From the NCBI RefSeq assembly GCF_016615815.1, contig NZ_CP067112.1, positions 186,001 to 250,000 of the forward strand: 64,000 nt of DNA. The letters are read 5' to 3'. The DNA comes from Luteimonas sp. MC1572 (GTDB taxonomy: Bacteria; Pseudomonadota; Gammaproteobacteria; Xanthomonadales; Xanthomonadaceae). A model generated the notes under the pieces. That model was given only the letters and a program-made list of their open reading frames with translations. It made no database searches and was not told where the DNA came from. Below, piece by piece: positions 47,409-57,044 of the stretch (within the stretch, counting starts at the first letter, position 1; each line of letters starts with the position of its first letter). Position numbers and translations under genes: made by a program.

Positions 47409-48527
47409 TCAGGCGCGGTGGATCGCGCCCAGGATCCGCGGCCCCGCCGCGCCGGTGACGCTGGCGAGGTTGCCGGGGCGGCCGGCGAGGGTTTCGCGCG
47501 CCAGCCAGGCGAACGCCATGGCCTCGATCGCATCCGGGTCCAGCCCGTGCGCCGCGGTGGTTTCCACGCGCATGTCCGGCAGTTCCGCGGCCAGCGCCGC
47601 CATCAGGATGGCGTTGTGCACGCCGCCGCCGCAGGCGATGACGCGCGCGGTGCCGGGCTGCTGCACCCGCAGCGCGTCGGACACGGTGCGCACGGTCAGC
47701 GCGAGCAGGGTGGCCTGCACGTCGGCGGCTGTGGCGTCGGTGGCGAGCTGCGCGTCCAGCCAGCCGAGGTGGAACTGGTCGCGGCCGGTGGACTTCGGCG
47801 GTGGCAGCGTGAACCACGGCTCGGCCAGCAGCCGCGCAAGCAAGGCGCCGTCGACCTGGCCACTGGCGGCGAACGTGCCTCCGCGATCGTAGGCTTCCCC
47901 GATGTGGCGCAGGCACCACGCGTCCATCAGGCCGTTCGCCGGCCCGGTGTCGAAGCCGCGCACTGCACCGCTCGCCGGCAGCAGGGTCAGGTTGGCGATG
48001 CCGCCCAGGTTGAGCACCGCGCGCGACTCTGCAGCGGAGTGCAACAACGCCGCATGGAGTGCCGGCACCAGCGGGGCGCCATGGCCGCCCGCTGCCACGT
48101 CACGGCGGCGGAAATCGGCCACGGTGGTGATGCCGGTGCGTTCGGCGATCGTCGCCGCGCAGCCGAGCTGCAGGGTGAAGGGCAGGGCGCCGTGCGGGCG
48201 GTGGCGCAGGGTCTGGCCGTGCGAACCGATCGCGGCGACTGTCGCGGGGTCGACGCCGGCATCGGCCAGCGCCTGCAGGGCGGCCGCGGCGAACGCCCGG
48301 CCGATGGCGGTGTCGAGCTCGCCGACGTCGTCGAGCGACAGCATCGCGTCCTGCTGGCCCAACGCGACCAGCCGCGCGCGCAGCGCGGGATCCCAGGCGT
48401 AGGTGCGGGCAAAGCGCAGCCGCGGCGTCGCCGCTGCGGTGTCGTCATCGAAATCGACCAGCGCCGCGTCGATGCCGTCGGCACTGGTGCCGGAGATCAG
48501 GCCGAGGTGGCAGCGGGCGGGCGTCAT
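47409..48527 (-). CDS. anmK: Anhydro-N-acetylmuramic acid kinase
   Basis: A 372-residue kinase that cleaves and phosphorylates anhydro-MurNAc to MurNAc-6-phosphate in murein recycling. N-terminal [21 protein letters not shown]-site [12 protein letters not shown], catalytic [13 protein letters not shown] and C-terminal [14 protein letters not shown] are family signatures. The ATG at 48527 gives the usual N-terminus. The M23 peptidase lies 42 bp upstream on the same strand, and tyrS is divergent: the same tyrS/M23/anmK order occurs in Pseudomonas. ampG is nearby, so import and recycling steps are both present. Confidence 0.97.
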   Translation of the reverse strand: MTPARCHLGLISGTSADGIDAALVDFDDDTAAATPRLRFARTYAWDPALRARLVALGQQDAMLSLDDVGELDTAIGRAFAAAALQALADAGVDPATVAAIGSHGQTLRHRPHGALPFTLQLGCAATIAERTGITTVADFRRRDVAAGGHGAPLVPALHAALLHSAAESRAVLNLGGIANLTLLPASGAVRGFDTGPANGLMDAWCLRHIGEAYDRGGTFAASGQVDGALLARLLAEPWFTLPPPKSTGRDQFHLGWLDAQLATDATAADVQATLLALTVRTVSDALRVQQPGTARVIACGGGVHNAILMAALAAELPDMRVETTAAHGLDPDAIEAMAFAWLARETLAGRPGNLASVTGAAGPRILGAIHRA

Positions 48528-48569
48528 GTGCGACGGGGCCCGCCAGGCGGCGGGCCGTACCGGCAGGGC

Positions 48570-50063
48570 TCAGCCCTTGCCGCGGCCCGCGGTGGCGGGC
48601 GTGTTGTTGGCGGCCAGCTGCTGGCTGTCGGCGCCAGCCGGGAGCTGCGCGTAAATGATGTCTTCGACGGTGCGGATGCGCGCCAGGGCCGGCCCGGTCT
48701 GGGCGCGGAACGCGATCAGTGCGGCGCCCTTGAGCGGCTCCGGCTCGGGCATGGTGTGCTGCAGCGGGTTGCGGTGCACGCCGTTGATGCGGAATTCGTA
48801 GTGCAGGTGCGGGCCGGTGGACAGGCCGGTGCTGCCGACGCGGCCGATCACGGTGCCCTGGCTGATGCGCTGGCCCTTCTTGATGTTGCCGAACGACGAC
48901 ATGTGCGCATACAGCGTGGTGTAGCCGCGGCCGTGGTCGAGCACCACCGTGCGGCCGTAGCCGCCCTGCCAGCCCATCGACTGCACGCGGGCGTCGCCGG
49001 CGGCCATGATCGGGGTGCCGGTGCTGGCCGCGTAGTCGACGCCCTTGTGCTGGCGGACCTTGCCGGCAATCGGGTGGCGACGCGAGCCGAACTTCGAGGT
49101 CAGCCGCGCATACGCGATGGGCATGCGGATGAAGCTCTTCTTCAGCGGCCGGCCTTCGCCGTTGTAGTAGTCGACCTTGCCGCCCTGCTCGAAGCGGAAT
49201 GCGGTGAACGCCTTGCCCTTGGCAGTGAACACCGCGGCCTGGACGTCGCCGGTGCGGATCAGCTCGCCCTCGCGGTACACCTGCTCGACGACCACGCTGA
49301 AGCGGTCGTTCTGGGTGACGTCGGAGGTGAAGTCGATGTCGTACTTGAAGATCTCGTCGGTCAGCTTGTTGATGCTCGCACCCGACAGCCCGAGCTTGCG
49401 CGCCGAGTGGAACAGCGACTTGCCGACCTTGCCGCTGATCACCGCGGTGCGGATCTCGACCGGGCGTTCAATGACCTTTTCAGTGACCTTGTCATCGGCC
49501 AGCGCCAGTTCGATGCGCTGGGTCTCGCCGCGGTCGTAGCGCAGCGTGCGCAGCGTGGCCCGCTTGCCGTTGGCGTCGACCGGCGCGAATTCGAAGCCCA
49601 GCTCCATGCCCGGCTTGAGGCGGGTCAGCGCCTGGCGCGCACCCGGATGTTCGAGCAGGCGGTGCATGGTGGTGGCGGGGACGCCCATGCGCTCGAAGAT
49701 CGTGCCCAGGGTTTCGCCCTTGCCGACCACGGCCAACTGCCAGTCGGCCGCGGATGCCTGCGGCTGCGCCGGTCGTGACCGCACCGGAAGCGAGAGCGAC
49801 ATCGTGGTAACAGGTGTAGCGCTTGGCGCATCCAGTGCCGTCGAGATGCCCGGCACCAGCGCGATCATCAGTGCGCCTGCGGTGGCCAGCAGGCTCGAAT
49901 GCGCCCACTGGCGTCGGGTCCAGCGTCGGTTGCCGGCATCGTCGGCGGGGCCTGAAAGCCCGGCAGCCGAGGAGGCGATCGCCTGGCGCGCGACTTCGCG
50001 CAGGTTGCCAAGCCGGACACGACGGTGGTGCTGCCGTGAGTCGGAGGATTCGGGCAATGTCAT
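48570..50063 (-). CDS. M23 murein endopeptidase with N-terminal anchor
   Basis: A 497-residue protein. A cytoplasmic charged N-terminus (about 55 residues) is followed by a membrane segment (SLLATAGALMIALVPGIS), then an OapA/LysM-like domain (QLAVVGKGETLGTIFERMGV). The C-terminal M23 domain has its zinc ligands intact: HKGVDYAAST (His, Asp) and HLHYEFRING (HxH). It resembles MepM and cleaves cross-linked murein to allow growth. The organisation tyrS-M23-anmK is conserved in gammaproteobacteria. No clear ribosome site is visible before ATG 50063. Confidence 0.93.
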   Translation of the reverse strand: MTLPESSDSRQHHRRVRLGNLREVARQAIASSAAGLSGPADDAGNRRWTRRQWAHSSLLATAGALMIALVPGISTALDAPSATPVTTMSLSLPVRSRPAQPQASAADWQLAVVGKGETLGTIFERMGVPATTMHRLLEHPGARQALTRLKPGMELGFEFAPVDANGKRATLRTLRYDRGETQRIELALADDKVTEKVIERPVEIRTAVISGKVGKSLFHSARKLGLSGASINKLTDEIFKYDIDFTSDVTQNDRFSVVVEQVYREGELIRTGDVQAAVFTAKGKAFTAFRFEQGGKVDYYNGEGRPLKKSFIRMPIAYARLTSKFGSRRHPIAGKVRQHKGVDYAASTGTPIMAAGDARVQSMGWQGGYGRTVVLDHGRGYTTLYAHMSSFGNIKKGQRISQGTVIGRVGSTGLSTGPHLHYEFRINGVHRNPLQHTMPEPEPLKGAALIAFRAQTGPALARIRTVEDIIYAQLPAGADSQQLAANNTPATAGRGKG

Positions 50064-50166
50064 CGAATCGGACTCCCGGCCCGCGTGACGAACGCGTCAC
50101 CGGGGCACGATAATCACGCGAAGAGGATGCGTCAAATGCTTGATGCATCAGGAGTTTCCTTCAGCG

Positions 50167-50172
50167 TATGAT
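50167..50172 (+). promoter_or_regulatory. -10-like box before tyrS
   Basis: TATGAT in an AT-richer part of the 183-bp gap between the M23 gene and tyrS, 74 nt before the tyrS GTG. A perfect 10-bp palindrome TGATGCATCA (50141-50150) lies just upstream and could be part of the promoter or a regulator site. Confidence 0.45.
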
Positions 50173-50246
50173 TTAACTCCGCGTTAACAAGATTTCACAT
50201 ACGGCGTCACGTTTTTGAATGCGTGGTGCCTTTTTGGACCTGAATC

Positions 50247-51467
50247 GTGACCGAAACCGCCCACCAGAACGCCCTCGACCTCATCGCCCGCGGCGCCGAC
50301 GAGATCCTCAAGCGCGACGAACTTGCCGCGCGCCTCGCACTCGGTCGTCCACTGCGCATCAAGGCCGGTTTCGATCCCACTGCACCGGACCTGCATATCG
50401 GCCACACCGTGCTGCTCAACAAGATGCGCCAGTTCCAGGACCTCGGGCACACGGTGATCTTCCTGATCGGCGACTTCACCGGGATGATCGGTGACCCGTC
50501 GGGCAAGAGCGCCACGCGCAAGCCGCTGACCCGCGAGGATGTCGACGCCAACGCGCTCACCTATTCCGACCAGGTGTTCAAGGTGCTCGACCGCGAACGC
50601 ACCGAGCTGCGCTTCAACAGCGAGTGGTTCGGCGCGATGGGCGCGGCCGACATGATCCGCCTGGCCGGGCAGCTGACCGTGGCGCGCATGCTCGAGCGCG
50701 ACGACTTCGCCAAGCGCTATGGCGCGCAGCAGCCGATCGCCATCCACGAGTTCCTGTATCCGCTGGTGCAGGGTTACGACTCGGTGGCGCTGAAGGCCGA
50801 CGTGGAACTCGGTGGCACCGACCAGAAGTTCAACCTGTTGATGGGCCGCGGGCTGCAGGAGCATTTCGGGCAGCCGCCGCAGGTGGTGCTGACCATGCCG
50901 CTGCTCGAGGGCCTGGACGGCGTCAACAAGATGTCCAAGTCGCTGGGCAACTACATCGGCATCGCCGAGCCGGCGATCGACATCGTCAACAAGACCATGA
51001 AGGTCGGCGACGCGCTGATGTGGAAGTGGATCGAGCTGCTGTCGTTCGAGATCGGCGCCGCGGACGCCGGCGCGCTGCGCGCCGACGTGGAGGGCGGCGC
51101 GCTCAACCCGCGCGACGTCAAGCTGCGCCTGGCGCGCGAACTGGCGACACGCTTCCACGATGCCGCCGCGGCCGAGACCGCGATCGCCGGCTGGCACGCC
51201 GCGGTGACCGGGCAGGGCGACACGTCGCTGCTGCCGCTGCAGGACGTGGCGGTGCCGGCCGAGGGCCTGCGCATCGCCGCGCTGCTCACCGCCGCGGGTA
51301 TCACCGCCAGCAACTCGGAAGCCAGCCGCAAGCTCAAGGAGCGCGCGGTCAAGGTCGACGGTGAGGTGGTGGAGGACGCGGGCGCGACGTTCGTTCCCGG
51401 CTTCGAAGGCGTGCTGCAGGTCGGCAAGCGCAACTTCGCGCGGGTGCGGTTGATCACCGCCGGCTGA
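50247..51467 (+). CDS. tyrS: Tyrosyl-tRNA synthetase
   Basis: A 406-residue class I synthetase. The HIGH motif is [34 protein letters not shown] follows, and the KMSKS motif is [12 protein letters not shown]-terminal S4 RNA-binding domain ([17 protein letters not shown]) ends the protein. Of the two bacterial TyrRS types, the length and KMSKS context fit the TyrZ-like type seen in Pseudomonas and xanthomonads. The start is GTG 50247; no ATG lies before the family start. It is divergent from the M23 peptidase gene. Confidence 0.96.
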   Translation: MTETAHQNALDLIARGADEILKRDELAARLALGRPLRIKAGFDPTAPDLHIGHTVLLNKMRQFQDLGHTVIFLIGDFTGMIGDPSGKSATRKPLTREDVDANALTYSDQVFKVLDRERTELRFNSEWFGAMGAADMIRLAGQLTVARMLERDDFAKRYGAQQPIAIHEFLYPLVQGYDSVALKADVELGGTDQKFNLLMGRGLQEHFGQPPQVVLTMPLLEGLDGVNKMSKSLGNYIGIAEPAIDIVNKTMKVGDALMWKWIELLSFEIGAADAGALRADVEGGALNPRDVKLRLARELATRFHDAAAAETAIAGWHAAVTGQGDTSLLPLQDVAVPAEGLRIAALLTAAGITASNSEASRKLKERAVKVDGEVVEDAGATFVPGFEGVLQVGKRNFARVRLITAG

Positions 51468-51522
51468 GCCGACGGCGGCCGCGCCGCAGGCGCTTGGCCA
51501 GCCGCGGCACAGCCCGCAAATG

Positions 51523-51548
51523 ACGACGGCGCCCGAGGGCGCCGTCGT
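51523..51548. terminator. Hairpin between convergent tyrS and M28 gene
   Basis: Perfect 11-bp arms (ACGACGGCGCC and GGCGCCGTCGT) around CGAG, 55 bp after the tyrS stop and 24 bp from the M28 stop. No T-tract. A bidirectional terminator by position. Confidence 0.65.
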
Positions 51549-51571
51549 GCATTCAACGCCTGTGCCTGGCG

Positions 51572-53266
51572 TCAGTTGGCGCGCATCGCATCGCGCGCGG
51601 CCTTGAACGCATTGCCTTCGTACCAGGCGGGCCAGCTGCCGTCGTCGGCCAGGGTGCGGCCCACGCCGTACAGCGCTTGCAGGTCCTGGAGCACGCCGTC
51701 GAGGTTCCATGCCGCGTCGAACTCGTCGCCCGGCTTGTGGTACGCGACGTCGTTGTAGGCCTTGGCGTGCGCCGCGCCCGCGTCCTTGCCACCCAGCACC
51801 AGGTCGTCGCCGCCCTTGGCGTACAGCGCCGGCACGCCGGCCTTGGCGTAGTTGAAGTGGTCGGAGCGGAAGTAGAAGCCGCCGGCCGGGTTGCCTTCGA
51901 GCACCTGGGTGCGCTGCTGCGCATCGGTGTAGGTCTTCAGCACGTCTTCCAGCTGCGAGCTGCCCTTGCCCACCACAACCATGTCGTGCGCCGGGCCGGC
52001 CACGCTCATGGCATCGAGGTTGATCACGCCCACGGTCTTGGCCAGCGGGAACACCGGGTGCGCGACCTGGTACTTGGAGCCGAGCAGGCCGGATTCCTCC
52101 AGCGTGACGGCGATGAAGGCCACGGAACGCTTCGGCTGGCCATCGGCCTTGAACTTCTCCGCGATCTCGATGATGCCGGCCACGCCCGTGGCGTTGTCGA
52201 CGGCGCCGTTGTAGATCTGGTCACCCTCGCCTTCGTGCTTGCCGAGGTGGTCCCAGTGGGCCATGTAGACGATGGCTTCGTCGGGCGCCTCGCTGCCACG
52301 CAGGATGCCCACCACGTTGCGCGACGACTTCTCGCTGGTGGTGCTGGCGAGCTCGAACGACACGCGCGCGTCGAGCGGCACCGCCTTGAAGCCCGGCTTG
52401 TTGGCCGCGGCATACAGCGCCTTGAGGTCCTGGCCGGCGCCGGCAAACAGGGTGGTCGCGGCTTCGGCGCTCAGCCAGCCCTGCGCGGGCAGGCGCGGTT
52501 CCGGATCGTCCGACGCGCGCAGGTCGAACTGCGGGCCCGACCAGGAGTTCTTCACCACGTCCCAGCCGTAGGAGGCGCCGGCGGTGTCGTGGATGATCAG
52601 CGCGGCGGCGCCGCCCTTGCGCGCGGCCTCCTCGAACTTGTAGGTCCAGCGCCCGTAATAGGTCATGCGCTCGCCTTCGAACAGCGCGGCGTCCTTGGCG
52701 TGGAAGCCCGGGTCGTTGACCAGGATGACCACGGTCTTGCCCTTGACGTCGAGCCCGGCGTAATCGTTCCAGCCCAGCTCCGGCGCGTCCACGCCGTAGC
52801 CCACGAACACCAGCTCGCTGTCGGTCACCGCGACCTTCGGCGCGCCGGTGCGCGTGCCGATCACCATGTCGGTGCCGAACTTGAGCTCGGAGGGCTTGCC
52901 GGCCACGTCCATGCGCAGCACGGTGGATTCGTCGGCGGTGGTTTCCAGCATCGGCACGGTCTGGAAGTAGGTGCCGTTGTCGCCACCGGGCTCCAGGCCG
53001 ATGCGCTCGTACTGCGCCTTGATGTATTCGACGGTCATCTCGCCGCCGGGCGAACCCGGGGCGCGGCCCTCGAACTCGTCGGACGCCATCGTCTTCACCA
53101 GTTCGGCGAAGTCGTCCTTGCTCAGGTCGCCGCTGAAGGCATGCGTTGCGACGGTCGCGGCGGGGGCGGCGGCATCGGTGCCGGCGGCGGGCGCCGGGGC
53201 GCGGTCGCAGGCGGCGAGCGCGGCCGCGATGGCAAGGCAAAGCACGAGGGGTCTGGTTCGCATCAT
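51572..53266 (-). CDS. Lipoprotein M28 zinc aminopeptidase
   Basis: A 564-residue protein with a lipoprotein signal (LCLAIAAALAAC; Cys20 lipidated). It holds an M28 metallopeptidase domain split by a PA domain (about residues 120-290). Metal ligands are visible: MAHWDHLG (His), NGAVDNATGVA (Asp), TLEESGLLGS (catalytic Glu pair), NLDAMS (Asp) and YHKPGDEFD (His). Relatives are secreted or surface aminopeptidases in proteobacteria. The start is ATG 53266. It follows the ETVNGS-repeat gene on the same strand with 69 bp between. Confidence 0.94.
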   Translation of the reverse strand: MMRTRPLVLCLAIAAALAACDRAPAPAAGTDAAAPAATVATHAFSGDLSKDDFAELVKTMASDEFEGRAPGSPGGEMTVEYIKAQYERIGLEPGGDNGTYFQTVPMLETTADESTVLRMDVAGKPSELKFGTDMVIGTRTGAPKVAVTDSELVFVGYGVDAPELGWNDYAGLDVKGKTVVILVNDPGFHAKDAALFEGERMTYYGRWTYKFEEAARKGGAAALIIHDTAGASYGWDVVKNSWSGPQFDLRASDDPEPRLPAQGWLSAEAATTLFAGAGQDLKALYAAANKPGFKAVPLDARVSFELASTTSEKSSRNVVGILRGSEAPDEAIVYMAHWDHLGKHEGEGDQIYNGAVDNATGVAGIIEIAEKFKADGQPKRSVAFIAVTLEESGLLGSKYQVAHPVFPLAKTVGVINLDAMSVAGPAHDMVVVGKGSSQLEDVLKTYTDAQQRTQVLEGNPAGGFYFRSDHFNYAKAGVPALYAKGGDDLVLGGKDAGAAHAKAYNDVAYHKPGDEFDAAWNLDGVLQDLQALYGVGRTLADDGSWPAWYEGNAFKAARDAMRAN

Positions 53267-53335
53267 CGGGTCCTGCGGTAGTGGACCCCCGATTCTATGC
53301 GTTCCGCGGCGCGCGGGGGCCGGGTTGGCCGCGGC

Positions 53336-54025
53336 TCAGTCCGGCTGGCGCGCCGGTGCCGTCGGCGTGGAGAACGGGATCGCGGTGGCACCGGTAATCG
53401 TGCCGACGCGCGCGGTGTCGTGCACGTACAGCTGCACCTCGCGCTCGAACAGCAGGTCGCCGTCGACCACCGCGCCGGGGCCGATGACGATGCGCTGCGC
53501 GCGCGGGCGCACGCGGACCGGCATCCAGTTGGCGCTGGGCTTGTGCACGCGCAGGTGGCCGCGGACGTGCGAGCGGACGCCGATGGTGACGTCGCCATTG
53601 ACCGTCTCCACGTTGCCGGCCACTTCCGTCTGCACCAGGCCGAGCGCGCCATTGACGTTCACCAGGTTGCCGCCGACGCGGCTGCCGCGGTCGGCGAAGA
53701 TGCTGCCGTTCACGGTTTCCACGCCGCGTTCGATGCGCACGCGCTCGCCGAGGCGAATGCTGCCGTTGACCGTCTCCAGGCTGCGTGCACTGCCGTCGTT
53801 GCCGACATGGACGCTGCCATTGACGGTTTCCGCGGCGCCGGCCTGCGCGTTGTCGCCGATGCGGACGCTGCCGTTGACGGTTTCCAGGTTGCCGCGGACC
53901 TCGCCGGCCGGGACCGAGATCGAACCGTTGACCTTGTCGATGTCCTGGCGGGCGTGGGCGCCGCCCGCGGCAAGCGCCAGCGCGAGGACGGAGGCGAGGA
54001 TGGTGGTGTGGCGATGCAGGCGCAT
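53336..54025 (-). CDS. Secreted seven-repeat (ETVNGS) protein
   Basis: A 229-residue exported protein with a signal peptide ending GGAHA (about residue 25). Seven copies of an 18-19 residue repeat follow, with consensus ETVNGSxxxG; the Asn residues fall at 33, 51, 69, 87, 106, 125 and 143. The regular period and buried V/N/G pattern suggest a solenoid, probably a beta helix like bactofilins and DUF4097-type proteins. The rest (about residues 160-229) is a Val/Arg-rich C-terminal part without repeats. I do not know its function. It is divergent from gpmI and precedes the M28 gene. Confidence 0.8.
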   Translation of the reverse strand: MRLHRHTTILASVLALALAAGGAHARQDIDKVNGSISVPAGEVRGNLETVNGSVRIGDNAQAGAAETVNGSVHVGNDGSARSLETVNGSIRLGERVRIERGVETVNGSIFADRGSRVGGNLVNVNGALGLVQTEVAGNVETVNGDVTIGVRSHVRGHLRVHKPSANWMPVRVRPRAQRIVIGPGAVVDGDLLFEREVQLYVHDTARVGTITGATAIPFSTPTAPARQPD

Positions 54026-54113
54026 GGCGGGGCTCGACGACAGGACGGGGACAGCGCCGCGGCGGCGCGATGCGCGGCCTGGAGCTGCCGGACGAGTCTG
54101 GCGGATGCGGCGC

Positions 54114-54119
54114 TACAAT
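54114..54119 (+). promoter_or_regulatory. -10-like box before gpmI
   Basis: TACAAT, 47 nt before the preferred gpmI ATG and 32 nt before an alternative GTG. No -35 match is obvious. Confidence 0.4.
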
Positions 54120-54166
54120 CGCATCTGTCCAACGTCACGGGGCCGATCGTCGTGCCTGAATCCGCC

Positions 54167-55696
54167 ATGCCCGCCGTCCGCCGCAAGCCTGTCGTGCTGC
54201 TCATCCTTGACGGCTGGGGCCATCGCGAGGATCCGCGCGACAACGCCCTGGCCCTCGCCGACATCCCCAACTGGCGCCGCCTGCACGCGGCCGGGCCGCG
54301 CACGCTGGTGCATACCGAAGGCCGCCACGTCGGGTTGCCCGACGGCCAGATGGGCAATTCCGAGGTCGGCCACATGAACATCGGCGCCGGCCGGGTGGTC
54401 TACCAGGACCTGACCCGGGTCGACGCCGCGATCGCCGATGGCAGTTTCTTCACCAACGCCGGGCTGCTCGACGCGTGCGCCGCGGTCGCGCCCGGCGGCA
54501 CCCTGCACGTCCTGGGCCTGCTGTCGCCGGGCGGCGTGCACAGCCACGAGCTGCACGTGCTGGCGATGCTGGACCTCGCCGCGCGCGCCGGCGTGGCCCG
54601 CGTCGCGGTGCATGCGTTCACCGACGGGCGCGACATGCCGCCACGTTCCGCCGAACCGAGCCTCCGCGCGCTGCAGGCCGCCTGTGCGCGCCACGGCAAT
54701 GCACACGTTGCCAGCGTCAGCGGCCGCTATTTCGCGATGGACCGCGACCAGCGCTGGGAGCGCGTGCGCCAGGCTTGGGATGCGATCGTCGAGTCCAGCG
54801 CCGCGCATCGCGCGCCCGATGCCGTGGCGGCGCTCGCCGCGGCCTACGCGCGCGGCGAGAACGACGAGTTCGTGCTGCCGACGGTGATCGACGGGGCCGC
54901 GCCAATGCGCGACGGCGACGCCGTGGTGTTCATGAATTTCCGCGCCGACCGCGCGCGCCAGCTGACGGCGGCGTTCGTGGCACCCGTGTTCGAAGGTTTC
55001 CACGCACGGCGCCCGGCGCTGGCGCGCTTCACCTGCCTGACCGAATACGACGCCAACCTACCCGCGCCGCTGGCGTTCGCGCCGGACGACCTCGCCAACA
55101 CGCTGGGCCAGGTGCTGGCCGACAACGGCCTCACCCAGCTGCGCATCGCCGAAACCGAGAAGTACGCGCACGTCACGTTCTTCTTCAACGGTGGCCGCGA
55201 GGCGCCCTTCCCGGGCGAGGAGCGCATCCTCGTGCCCAGCCCGCGGGTCGCGACCTACGACCTGCAGCCGGAGATGAGCTGCCCGGAGGTCACCGCGCGA
55301 CTGGTGGAGGCGATCGGCGCGGGGAGCTTCGATGCGGTGGTGTGCAACTTCGCCAACCCGGACATGGTCGGCCACACCGGCGACCTCGCCGCGGCGATCA
55401 AGGCGGTCGAGGCCGTGGACTTCGCGTTGGGGCAGGTGGCCGCGGCCGTTGCCGCGCAGGGCGGCGATCTGCTGGTCACCGCCGACCACGGCAACGTGGA
55501 GATGATGCGCGACCCGGAAACCGGGCAGCCGCACACCTCGCACACCGTCGGCCCCGTCGACCTGCTCTACGCCGGTAACCGTGCCGGGGCGCAGCTGCGC
55601 AGCGGCGGCGCCCTGCGCGACCTGGCGCCGACCATGCTCGACCTGCTGGGCGTCGCGAAGCCGGCGGAGATGACCGGCAGCAGCCTGCTGGCGTGA
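54167..55696 (+). CDS. gpmI: Phosphoglycerate mutase, cofactor-independent
   Basis: A 509-residue two-domain Mn enzyme of the alkaline-phosphatase superfamily, converting 3- to 2-phosphoglycerate in glycolysis. Metal site [12 protein letters not shown] near the N-terminus, the catalytic Ser in [40 protein letters not shown] and the C-terminal [13 protein letters not shown] are family motifs. ATG 54167 starts [12 protein letters not shown]; an in-frame GTG at 54152 is possible. The stop overlaps the envC start by one base (TGATG). gpmI-envC-ctpA order resembles E. coli gpmI-envC. Confidence 0.97.
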   Translation: MPAVRRKPVVLLILDGWGHREDPRDNALALADIPNWRRLHAAGPRTLVHTEGRHVGLPDGQMGNSEVGHMNIGAGRVVYQDLTRVDAAIADGSFFTNAGLLDACAAVAPGGTLHVLGLLSPGGVHSHELHVLAMLDLAARAGVARVAVHAFTDGRDMPPRSAEPSLRALQAACARHGNAHVASVSGRYFAMDRDQRWERVRQAWDAIVESSAAHRAPDAVAALAAAYARGENDEFVLPTVIDGAAPMRDGDAVVFMNFRADRARQLTAAFVAPVFEGFHARRPALARFTCLTEYDANLPAPLAFAPDDLANTLGQVLADNGLTQLRIAETEKYAHVTFFFNGGREAPFPGEERILVPSPRVATYDLQPEMSCPEVTARLVEAIGAGSFDAVVCNFANPDMVGHTGDLAAAIKAVEAVDFALGQVAAAVAAQGGDLLVTADHGNVEMMRDPETGQPHTSHTVGPVDLLYAGNRAGAQLRSGGALRDLAPTMLDLLGVAKPAEMTGSSLLA

Positions 55697-56961
55697 TGCG
55701 CATCGCGGCCATCCGCCTGCGGCCCGCGTCGGCGCTGTTGGCACTGCTGCTGGTGCTCGCAGTCGCATCGCCGGCGGCGGCGCAGAGCAGCCGCGACGCG
55801 CAGCGCCGCCTGGATACGGTCAAGCGCGAGCTGCGCGACGTGGCCAGCGAGCGCCGCAGGCTGGAAGGCCAGCGCGGCGCCGCCAGTCGCGAGCTGCGCA
55901 GCGCCGACGAACGCGTGGCGCGCGTCGCCCGCGAACTGCGCGACACCGAAACCGCGCTGGCGCGGCAGCAGGCCGCGCTTGCCACGCTGGTCACCAGGCG
56001 CGACGCGCTGGCCGGCACGCTGTCGGCGCAGCGCAAGGAGCTCGCCGGGTTGCTGCGCGCGGCCTATACGGTGGGCGACCACGCACCGCTGAAGCTGCTG
56101 CTGGCGCAGGACGACGTCGCCGCCGCCAACCGCAGCCTCGCCTATCACGGCTACCTGCAGCGTGGACGCAGCGCACGCATCGCCGCGCTGTCGGAGGAGC
56201 TGGCCGGACTGGATGCGATGGAACGCGAGATCGCCAGCGAGCGCGCCGCGCTGGATGCCAGCCAGGTGGCGCAGCGTGCACAGGTTGCGGCGCTGGAGCG
56301 CGAGCGCGCCAGCCGCGCCGAGTCCGTGGCCGCGCTGGACACACGCTACCGCGACCGCAGCGCCAAGGAGAAGGCACTGGGTGCCGACGCCAAATCGCTG
56401 GAACGCCTGCTGGCCCGGCTGCGCGAAGCCGCGCGCCGCGCCGAGGCCGAACGGCGCGCCGCCGCCGCTGCCGCCGCACGCGCCAAGACCGCGACCGCGG
56501 AGCCGGGCCGGGCGGGCACGGCCCGCAGCCCGGTGCCATCTGCGCCGAAGGTGAGCGTGGCACGCGCCGCGCCGGTGGCCGTGGGCGGCCTCGGCTGGCC
56601 GCTGTCCGGCAGCCTGCTGGCCGGCTACGGCGGGCGCATGCCCGACGGCCGCCGCAGTTCGGGCGTGCTGATCGCCGCCGCGGCCGGGCAGCCGGTGACG
56701 GCGGTGGCCGACGGCACCGTGGTGTTCTCGGAGTGGATGACGGGCTACGGGATGATCCTGATCGTCGACCACGGCAACGCCTACATGAGCCTGTACGCCC
56801 ACAACGACGCGCTGTTGAAGGGGCCCGGTGACCGGGTCAAGCGCGGCGACGCGGTCGCCACCGTCGGCACCTCCGGCGGCCAGGGCCAGCCGGCGCTGTA
56901 CTTCGAGCTGCGCCGCGACGGCAAGCCGGTCGATCCATCCAGCTGGCTGCAGAAGCGCTGA
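55696..56961 (+). CDS. envC: EnvC-like amidase activator
   Basis: A 421-residue exported protein: a signal peptide (ending SPAAAQ), a long coiled coil (about residues 30-260, Arg/Glu/Ala-rich) and a C-terminal LytM (M23) domain. The domain has lost its zinc ligands: the usual HxxxD position reads SSGVLIAA and the HxH position reads LYFELR. That is the hallmark of EnvC, which does not cut murein but activates AmiA/AmiB amidases at the septum. Start ATG 55696 overlaps the gpmI stop, so they are coupled. Confidence 0.92.
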   Translation: MRIAAIRLRPASALLALLLVLAVASPAAAQSSRDAQRRLDTVKRELRDVASERRRLEGQRGAASRELRSADERVARVARELRDTETALARQQAALATLVTRRDALAGTLSAQRKELAGLLRAAYTVGDHAPLKLLLAQDDVAAANRSLAYHGYLQRGRSARIAALSEELAGLDAMEREIASERAALDASQVAQRAQVAALERERASRAESVAALDTRYRDRSAKEKALGADAKSLERLLARLREAARRAEAERRAAAAAAARAKTATAEPGRAGTARSPVPSAPKVSVARAAPVAVGGLGWPLSGSLLAGYGGRMPDGRRSSGVLIAAAAGQPVTAVADGTVVFSEWMTGYGMILIVDHGNAYMSLYAHNDALLKGPGDRVKRGDAVATVGTSGGQGQPALYFELRRDGKPVDPSSWLQKR

Positions 56962-57044
56962 ACGCAGGCACGGACAGGCGCATCATCGTCGCGAACCTGC
57001 GACGCTCTGCATGGTCCTATCCCCGAACCCCCACGGAGTCCCGC

